51,943 nucleotides of DNA from Saccoglossus kowalevskii (lineage: Eukaryota; Hemichordata; Enteropneusta; Harrimaniidae). The notes under the pieces are model-generated. The model did not search any database. It saw nothing but the letters and a program-made list of their open reading frames with translations, and was not told the DNA's origin. The translations under genes and the position numbers were made by a program. Within the stretch, counting starts at the first letter, position 1. Each line of letters begins with the position of its first letter. Below, piece by piece: positions 43,609 through 51,943 of this stretch. The DNA is taken from the NCBI RefSeq assembly GCF_000003605.2, contig NW_003140815.1:292886-344828 (forward strand), written 5' to 3'.

Positions 43609-43874
43609 TATGTATGTATGTAATAAGCATGTATCAGTTATTTACAACCACTATGACCTTTCATAAGTAAGCCAAACAAAAAAAATGATTTTATCAATAA
43701 ATCTAATTGCATTTTTTTATTAAATTAATTTTTATTTATGCTATAAATTTATGATGAATGCTCAATTGAACCGGATTCCACACAGAGAAGTACGCTGATT
43801 CTGTTCTAAACATTATGAATTTCAGCATTCCCATGGTGTATCCTTGAAAAGAAAAGATGTATAACAAAGTACGC

Positions 43875-43897
43875 CGCGCATCGACCTCCGATGCGCG
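43875..43897. repeat. Perfect 9-bp GC-rich hairpin
   Basis: CGCGCATCG and CGATGCGCG separated by five bases, in an otherwise AT-rich stretch. No RNA gene is recognised here. Confidence 0.7.
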
Positions 43898-45654
43898 TCG
43901 GTTGAAACTCCAGCTGTACTGTCTTCATGCATACTTTGAGGTATTCTCATAATAACCTTATATTATTTTAACTTCAACCCCAAAATATAAGAGAGGGGGT
44001 GGGGTCTAAAAGGCGCTAGAACAGATTCTAATAATCCAACTTGATTTATTGTGTTTGTAATTAATTATAGTTAGCAAATTAGTTATACGAATAATTTTAT
44101 CACTTCAAGATATTAACAAAGGCAGAAAATGAGTATTTAATCTCTCTCTCAAGAATTTGGACACATCCTCTCTGACACCCCTCGGCCCCAACATAAAATA
44201 GTTAAGCCCAGACAAATCAGTGTGTATGAGGGAAAACTCTTGAGTAGAGATTGTCAATCTGATTTGAATTTACATCGATGTGGTGTGATCCCGTATCAAG
44301 ATTTCCTCAATCTGTCATGGATAAACTGACTGACCCGAATACAAAGCACAGAAGTAGCAATTCAAACGCTGAAAAAAAAAATACTGTTAGCTTCACCTTA
44401 TTTCCTTGCTTATGGTAACACTGTATCATGGTTATATTTACACTATCGTTGGATTATGTTTCGCCAACCGTGCCAATCCAGACACGCATCCCCCATATGT
44501 TGAATAATTTGCATACAAATAGAGCGAATGATCAAGGGAGTATTGTCAATTTCAAAGCGATTTTATCGGCAGACGATAACGTTACTTTCACAATGCAAAT
44601 CTAAAAGTGTTTTTTCTGGTATTTTTCATAAAATTTGGTTTTATGTTATTTGGACTAAAACGACTTTGTAAAATGAAAATTCGGGCTATGAAAGTGAGAT
44701 GGAAATCTCCCATCATGCATTTAGGTCACTGAAACCTTGTGAAATATACAAATAAAATTAGGAATTCAGGTCTCTTTAAATATTTTGCCTATTTTTAAAT
44801 ATTTTGTACTAAATGGACACAATTTTTTATTTACTACAGGTGTTGATCGAAATTTTGAAAAAAAAACAGTAAAATAAATGTTGGTTTTATAAATTCGGTA
44901 TTTCCTATGAGAAGTACATGTGCTATGAATATATATCACGATTATTTTTATTTCTGTCTTAAAAATAATAAAATAAAAGCAAGACCATTTTGGAATTATG
45001 AGAAGTTCGTAACGTTTGTAAATATGCCGACACGTCAACACCCTGAAAATAAAATAAAATATCCCAATGTGTCAATCAAACCAATTTTCTGAACTGTAAG
45101 GTCAACTGAGTGATCACCATAGCAACACAAAGTAACAATACTACAATACAATAGAAGATAACAAATATTGAAAGAATAGGCAAAAATATTCTTGGCAGTC
45201 AGTTGATGGTTGCAAATTGTGGGTTATATCAGTGGCTATATTCAATAACCAGAGCGTAATAAAACAGCGAGTTAGACGTATGAAGTGGGGTCAGATACCT
45301 ACAAATTACCACGTATTTAAGTGGAATACGAAATTCTTCATGCGCTCAGAATACTAACAAGGTGTCTGAGTTGATAAAACATACCATAAACAATGATAGC
45401 TTGAAAATGAAATCCAAATGCATTGTGGGATTCATCATCCCACAAATATTAATGATTATTTATCTTGGTTTATATGGGAAACAGAAAAAATTTGAATTCC
45501 ATTTCAATTTTTGGAAAGTTATTTTTTTTCTAAAGATGTACATGTTTAAAATTACAAATGGTTTTGGCACTAGGTTTTCATAAGAGGGAGTAGTTTTACA
45601 TTTTTTATTTTGAAACTTTAACACTGGGAAAGCCCTTATGTCTTGACTATAACA

Positions 45655-46225
45655 GTGAAAAGGCCCCGATGATGAATAATAGGCCTAGCACTAACACTGA
45701 GAAGGGATACGGTAATATGCCTAGAACTTACAATGAAAAGGCCCTGATGATGAATAATATGCCTAGCACTAATACAGAGAGGGCCCTGATGATGAATAAT
45801 ATGTCTAGCACTAACACAGAGAGGGCCCTGATGATGAATAATATGCCTAGTACTAACACAGAGAGGGCCCTGATGATGAATAATATGCCTAGTACATGTA
45901 CTAACACAGAGAGGGCCCTGATGATGAATAATATGCCTAGTACTAACACAGAGAGGGCCCTGATGATGAATAATATGCCTAGTACTAACACAGAGAGGGC
46001 CCTGATGATGAATAATATGACAAGCACTAACACAGAGAGGGCCCTGATGATGAATAATATGCCAAGCACTAACACAGAGAGGGCCCTGACGTTGAATGAC
46101 AATATATATCTGTGATAACACTGGTAGGGCCACTGTGCACTTCAACATGTCTAATCAATGCTGAGGGCCCTAAAACAAGGGTGAATAATATCCCCTTGTA
46201 ATAACAATGAGAGGGCCCTGATGCT
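45655..46225. repeat. 42-bp minisatellite, about ten copies
   Basis: Unit GAGGGCCCTGATGATGAATA + ATATGCCTAGTACTAACACAGA, 42 bp. Copies get more diverged toward both ends, and one has a 6-bp insertion (about 45895-45900). The 14-codon unit keeps three frames open (MMNNMPSTNTERAL on +; two on -), again through length alone. Confidence 0.93.
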
Positions 46226-47019
46226 GATTACATGTATATAATCTTATTAGTATCCTATAACGATTGCAAATTGCAACATTTTCATGCTGAAAATCGGTAC
46301 AGAGTTCAACCACAATTGAACGAAAAAACAAACTTATCATTACCGGTAGCTCTATTGAAAAAAAATCGGCAGAAATTTACAACAATGATAACAATCAACG
46401 AAAACATGACAGGATACAAGCTGACTTATAACTATTAAAACCAAGTGGAGTAATTTGCATATTAATTAATCTCGCTAGCAAGCAGGATGCATAAGCCATA
46501 AATGTTTGGTCTGCAGTAATCATGTTATATTTTATATAGTAACTGAATATTGATTCCAGCTAATGGTAGTTCGCAAAGTTTTTTCAATAAATTAAATTAA
46601 ATTTTAATCATATTTGTTCTCGTCCAGAGAGAGTTACTCTTGAGTTTTGAAAATTTGTTTGTAATGATATTCGAAGTACAGTTATTACACAAACATTTTC
46701 TTTAGGCAACTTCTGTCTCTTTTTTTTTTTAAATGATGGTGTCATGTTTGGTGTGATACCACCATTCTTTGACAAAAGTTAAAATGTGATAGATAAAAAA
46801 TTATTTTTTTGTTTATGAGAAGTTCTAAGAAAAGAAAGCAGTTTATGGATATAGTGTTTTAACCCTTTTTATGCGATAATTATTCTCGCAAAAATTATTG
46901 ACAAAAATTGTCAGGTTTACTTTGTGAAATGTGAGTTGAATTTAATGATCGGTTTTAACGGTTAACACACGAGAAGTATATGTAAAACAGTATACATCTG
47001 GTCATGAGGTCAGTTTTGA

Positions 47020-47150
47020 ATAATAATACAACCTTTATTGAGACCGTATCCCCTCTGGGATCTAGATTAGAATACAATAAGGATATGAGGAACAATAAAA
47101 TACATAGGAAATAATAATAACAATAATAAAAAAAAATATATATATAGTAA
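47020..47150 (-). mobile_element. Possible 3' end of a non-LTR retroelement
   Basis: On the - strand it reads GATCCCAGAGGGGATACGGT then CTCAATAAAGGTTGTATTATT, with TTATTA-rich sequence around it. A GATCCC..GGGGAT stem before CAATAAAG and a simple tail is typical of LINE 3' ends. No reverse transcriptase remains in the window. Confidence 0.4.
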
Positions 47151-47780
47151 AATAAATAGTAATACTGTGAAAATATTATTATATAAATATTATGGTGTTA
47201 TTTTGAGGCAGCTGGTAAATTGCTTTTTATGAAGTTTTCTCTTTTAGTAAAACAGTCACTGATAAACTTGGCAATTGCTTGCTTGGACAGTTTTAGAATT
47301 TTTGTTTGAAATACAAAATAGCACTTTTGACTGACATTTATTATGATAAATGTATATTGGAAAAAAGTTTAATTATGTTTTGCAATTAAGTTAATTATGA
47401 CGAAAATGGAATTTTCGTAATAACTAAAGCACTTACGCAAAGAAAAATAAATTAATTATGTTTGGTTATGTCAACCTCTGACCTCAAGTTGGTTAATTCC
47501 CTAAATGCTCACTTCATGTCGTCTTGTTAAGATAAGAAACCACAAGACGATGTAATTAGGTCAGCACGTACTCTCACTGACATGTTATCGATTCATATAT
47601 AACCAAACGTGATGTGTCTACTAGATCCCAGTGGATGAAAGGTTAAAACAGTGATTCCTATTGGTGGAATTAGATACATTCTTATATAACAGAGAGACAA
47701 TGCATTTGCATACTGTTTGCGATTAGGTTTCATGGGATTAATACACCAACTACCTATGATTGTTCTATCCACTAAGGTTA

Positions 47781-47852
47781 GATGTCAGGTGGGATATCAG
47801 GTGGGATGTCAGGTGGGATGTCAGGTGAGATATCAGGTGGGATGTCAGGTGA
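47781..47852 (+). repeat. 12-bp minisatellite, six copies of GATRTCAGGTGR
   Basis: Six tandem units alternate GATGTCAGGTGG and GATATCAGGTGG, with two GGTGA endings. Each contains CAGGTG, an E-box-like hexamer. Confidence 0.92.
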
Positions 47853-48414
47853 CTGCTGCATATATATTTATACAAGCTCTTATCCATAAAACATACATGT
47901 ACATGTATATCTACCACAATGACATGAATGTGCAACAAAAGTGAACCATGTGACATTATGCAAATTATGCATCACCTGAGAATTACGAGACAGACACACA
48001 TTACTGTTAGATGGCCTTGGATTCACGGCAGATTCATTCTTGTGCACACGACAGGATAAAAAACACACAATTATTTGGGATGAAATATACAGGTATTGTT
48101 ATAAAAGGCAGCTCACACTGAATTCAATTCTTGCATTACCAGAATCTTTCTAATATTAGACAAGAAATAAATAATAGTATTTAACGGTGGCTGTTGTTAA
48201 ATTGTTAAAAGAGAAATTTTAAATAACATTTTTTTTTGAGTGGTTGACTGTGGCAGGTTTTTATCATCAGTAGCATCATAGTAGATTTTCAGATGTCAAT
48301 GGTGATTTCAAAAAATTCAAAAGATGGAAACAAAAGATAGAAAGATTTAACTGGCTTTATTTTTTTTAATTAAGAAGAAACATCAACAAGAAGTGATATG
48401 ATATCTGCATGTGG

Positions 48415-48440
48415 TTATTTCTTGCCACGGGATTGAACTG
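48415..48440 (-). CDS. Possible 3'-terminal coding exon of an unidentified gene
   Basis: On the - strand an acceptor-like tract (TTTGTTTTTATGTTCCTCTAG) is followed by CA-GTT..., reading VQSRGKK then TAA. AATAAA lies about 55 nt later (48356-48361). The compact, basic end would suit a small housekeeping protein, but no upstream exon was recognised to 51943 and I cannot name a family. Confidence 0.2.
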
Positions 48441-51058
48441 CTAGAGGAACATAAAAACAAATATTTGTTAAAGCAAAAATCAGGAGGTTCAATAGAGTAA
48501 AGAAGGTAAGGTGTAGATAAAAAGGAGAGCTTTTACTTCTTGCCTTTGAAAAAAAAGTAATGTTTTGGGGGATTATTCAATATAATAACATCAAGATCGT
48601 AATTCAAACAATGTATTCATCTTTAGAACACCTTAATTAATAAATGATGTTATCTGTCACGCTTCTCCTTTTCACATATTCATAAAATTTACAAGTAAAA
48701 TAAACATTTCCTCATTCCATTTTATGTGGTATACACATCACTGGTACACGAATTGAGGCAGCGGTTTCACATTTGTCGCCTTAATAATGAGCATTTTGTA
48801 TAGTGCATTATGGGAAAAATCTAAAACGAAGGGAAACAGATAAAATAAATTTGTAACAATAAAGATGTGAAGAGATAATACACTTTAACAATTAACAAAT
48901 TTCCAAAAGATTTCATTTTTAAGTAACTTAAAGAGTTTTTTATGTACTCCACACTTTTCATTTTCTGCATCCTAATGTTAAGAATCAATATTATTAAAAA
49001 AAATGATAGGTAAACACCTTTTATTTTTAAATTTAGTTTGAGCATCTTGAATACTGAACAGAAATCTACAAATTTCAAATCCAAAAAGGTACTCAATTGA
49101 ATCCAAATAAAAATCTGAATCTGATAATAATTTTAGCAGGCACAATTGCTAAAAACAAAATGGCTGCCTTTGAAATCCCTTATGACACAAGGAGTAACAG
49201 AACAATAATCACAGTAACTTTTGTGAAATGCTTCAATCCGTGTTTGAAATTCCACAAAATTATGTTCCAGACAATAGGACTGGCAACTGTTATCAGTTCT
49301 GCCAAAAGCATTACAAGATGTTTTCCTCATCACAGTCGAGGAACACTGAACATAGATGTATATTCCTATTCAGAACTAGCTGATAACATATTTACAGCAG
49401 ATTCTGAATAATAATCAGATTGGAGAAACACTCTAGTTTGGAGTTTCATATTTGTTCATACATTTGTTCTTTGGCGTTTTTATCGCAACTAATTGTTTAC
49501 TATCATGACTATTGAAAATATCATTTTTAAACACTTTTCTTTACGTCAATGATTCACAAATGACAATTCAAATTATGTCTCTTAGGCATTACTGTGAAAT
49601 TAGTCAATAAAGTTCAATGTACTATATCTACGGAACTACCGGTATGAGGCAAATTTGAGATCCAGTTTCAAAAAACATTATCTTATAAAGCAACAGTGTA
49701 AAAATCAAACTCATAGAAAGAACGAACAACGAGAAATGGCCAAACCTGAGTAAAATCCCTATTTTTTGGGAGGTTCACAGGAATAATTTAATTCCCTCAA
49801 CATGAAACATACATGTACATGATCGTTTTCTCATATATCTCAGCTTTCTGAAAACATATACATTGCCATAGCTGCATGCTTATTGCGGGAAGGGAAGGGA
49901 AACCTAATCACAATTAAACTATTACTCATACATGTATTACCTTCTGGCTACCTTAACACACAAACTGAAAACTGAAATGTATCAGAACAGTCAAGAACAG
50001 AATACAACACAAAACAGTCTACCCAGAATGCAATGCAGTTGCTGATAGTGATGTAATTCCCGCTGTACAGTTACGCAAAAAAGGAAAAGAGACAGAGAGA
50101 GAGAGAGGCCTGAGGCAGTGGCATCATATCGCATGTTTATTTCAAAATTCTCATCTCATTGGCGATGCTGAGAAGGCCGTCTCCTCTGTTACAGCAATTG
50201 TCTGAAATTAGTACCGCATCAATGAATAAGAACTGAAAATTATCTACGTTAATAAAACCCAAATGAATTATCATCACAAAAAATCAGCCGGCTTTTAGAA
50301 TTTAACCCGATTACAGCACAGTTGTCAATTACGTGTTAATTCAAGGGAAGCCAACAGAAAAATCTCATTTAAAATATATGCTGGCACTGGTTTCAAGGTC
50401 ACTGTGTATATCAACATCTGAGTTTCAATTTTATCCATATTCAAATTAGATGCAAATGATATGTAAATTAGCATTACGAGTTCAACAGACAGTGACATAA
50501 TGCAGTTCAGAGCAAAGTGATGAGATTTTACTAATGAAAAAAATTCTTCTTTTTCTATTTTCAATATCTGAGTGCTTTGGAGATATTTATTATCATGATC
50601 TTGTCTGCGCTGCGGTAGTTCTAAGCTGATAATAGAGAGATTAGTTGAAATCTACAAGAGCATTCATGAATTTCAGAGAAGTGTTTTTACGTGATGTACG
50701 ACGTACATGTAGCTGGGAAGGAGGCCAACAGGAAGTTATCGGAATTCATGAATATCGAGATATCCCTTGTATTACATACTGATAACTATTATGACCTTTC
50801 CATCATGTTTTTCTCCCGGCAGACTTTTAGTGCAAACATTTACATGCTTTCAGTAACTTTTTCTCAATTCAGCTCTAATTTTGAATCAAGAAGATAGAAT
50901 ATGATGAAGGTTGTAGACACTTCAACTGAATTTGACCAAATATTTCTACTTTTGAAGATAATTATAAATCAAGCAGGATAATTTTTGATTGAAGAATTGA
51001 TGACTATGCAAATCACTACTTATTATGCATAGACAACATGAAAAATGGTGGCAAAGGG

Positions 51059-51410
51059 GTTGATGATATGCAAATTAGCTAAAGAACATGTACAGACAAC
51101 ATAGAACTACTTTGTGGAAGACTACATAAGTTGCCAATGGTGGTGAAAGGGTTGATGATATGCCAATTTGCTTAATTAATAAGCACAGACAAAATGAAAC
51201 TACTTTGTGGAAGACTACATAAGTTGCCAATGGTGGTGAAAGGGTTGATGATATGCCAATTTGCTTAATTAATAAGCACAGACAAAATGAAACTATTTTG
51301 TGGAAGGTTACAAATGTGGAAAATGGTGGCAAAAAGTTTTATGATATGCAAATTACCTAAAGAATATGCAGAGACAACATGGAACTACTTTTTAGAAGTA
51401 TACAGCAAAT
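51059..51410. repeat. Tandem repeat with ~93-bp unit
   Basis: GTTGATGATATGC recurs at 51059, 51151 and 51244, and in altered form at about 51336. Each is followed by CAATTTGCTTAATTAATAAG-like sequence, ACAGACAAAATGAAACTACT, TTGTGGAAG and a GGTGGYRAAR ending. The central two units are almost identical; the outer ones are diverged. Confidence 0.88.
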
Positions 51411-51698
51411 CTTCACATTCTCTGGCTGTTGAACACAGATTTCAATGAACGTGTTTAACTGGCGATTTTTTCATATTATGCAGAGTTCCATCAAATAACA
51501 ACAGAGACCAAAAAAATCATGGGTACCCAAAACCGTTTCCAAGGAAACAATGGAATTTTGATTACCCGGTACTCTTATAGCATTGACCCCCACAGTCAGC
51601 TTGCGCACAAGTGATAATAAAATAAATGCGATATTTACTATATGGGGCCGCCATCATGAATACAGCGTGAAGCTAAAAAAAAAGAGAAAAGTTGTGAA

Positions 51699-51847
51699 AC
51701 ACGTTTTTCAGAACAAAGAACACTTTCTCGGGGTATTTGAAACCAAAAATTGGCATTTCAACTCAGTAGCCAATCAGGGAAGACCTTACAGTTAGATGAC
51801 AATTTCGATTTCAAATACCCCGGGAAAGTGTTCTATGTTCTTCGTGT
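51699..51847. repeat. ~150-bp imperfect hairpin (MITE-like)
   Basis: Left arm includes AGAACACTTTCTCGGGGTAT + TTGAAA; right arm includes TTTCAAATACCCCGGGAAAG + TGTTCT. Outer ACACG/CGTGT and inner AAATTGGCATT/GATGACAATTT extend the pairing. Arms of about 50 bp with a loop of about 40. No coding content. Confidence 0.8.
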
Positions 51848-51943
51848 AATTAGGTACTCGTATGAGAGAAATTTTTCTGCACAAAAACGATTAATTCGTC
51901 CGAATCTTGTTAGCAGTTGGCTTAATAATACCTCCAAAGGACA

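Larger units (their letters stand above)
37478..51943. other. Region upstream of the visible syntaxin exons, no named gene
   Basis: No protein family recognised on either strand. It may include the 5' syntaxin introns. It holds the tandem arrays, hairpins and retroelement tail listed separately, and one weak candidate terminal exon at 48415-48440. The stretch 37500-41500 is plain AT-rich sequence apart from a GGCCAT palindrome near 41005. Confidence 0.6.

Noticed and set aside
45636-46148. Long reading frames on both strands with MMNNMPSTNTERAL-type repeats
   Set aside because: A 42-bp minisatellite leaves three frames open; no independent coding evidence.
49097-49411. 104-codon + strand reading frame
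   Set aside because: No domain, no splice context, and composition like the surrounding non-coding sequence.
50136-50201. Second candidate - strand terminal exon (TTTCAG acceptor, short open ends, AATAAA)
   Set aside because: The AATAAA overlaps a block shared with 39302, so it is probably part of a dispersed repeat; no recognisable protein and no upstream exon.

Overview
This is a low-GC, intron-rich animal genome fragment. It has GT-AG introns of hundreds to thousands of bases, many small inverted-repeat elements and minisatellites, and one short run of Ns. The protein matches and the repeat style suggest an invertebrate bilaterian, probably marine; the exact phylum cannot be read from the sequence. 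There is no bacterial gene, operon or CRISPR array.

Two genes lie tail to tail. On the + strand, from 309 to about 7.1 kb, are the last exons of a sarco/endoplasmic-reticulum Ca2+-ATPase (SERCA): transmembrane segments M5 to M10, with the Ca2+-ligand residues and the two luminal cysteines visible. Two alternative ends are encoded. Reading through the donor at 3592/3593 gives a hydrophobic tail (stop at 3675). Splicing to a small exon at 7068 gives a short charged tail (stop at 7102). One exon (1020-1221) carries three single-base homopolymer length differences that break the frame.

On the - strand, from 37065 down to 19332, are the exons of a neuronal-type syntaxin-1 (plasma-membrane t-SNARE). 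They run from the middle of the N-terminal three-helix domain through the whole SNARE motif to two alternative transmembrane exons (27355-27438 and 19332-19409). The first ~70 codons were not found. They may lie in or near the N run (37420-37477), in unrecognised exons further right, or outside the window.

The region from about 7.1 to 19.3 kb holds the 3' UTRs of the two genes and what lies between them. The region from 37.1 to 51.9 kb holds no gene I can name. It is a patchwork of minisatellites (39, 24, 42, 12 and ~93 bp units), hairpins and dispersed repeats, plus one weak candidate 3'-terminal exon on the - strand.

The items most worth a second look are the paired syntaxin membrane-anchor exons, the SERCA tail choice, and a five-copy 31-bp intronic array in which each unit carries a CTCF-like core. 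Next are the frame-breaking indels in a conserved SERCA exon and several MITE families, two of them bounded by TTAA. I found nothing that looks like an undescribed multi-gene system.
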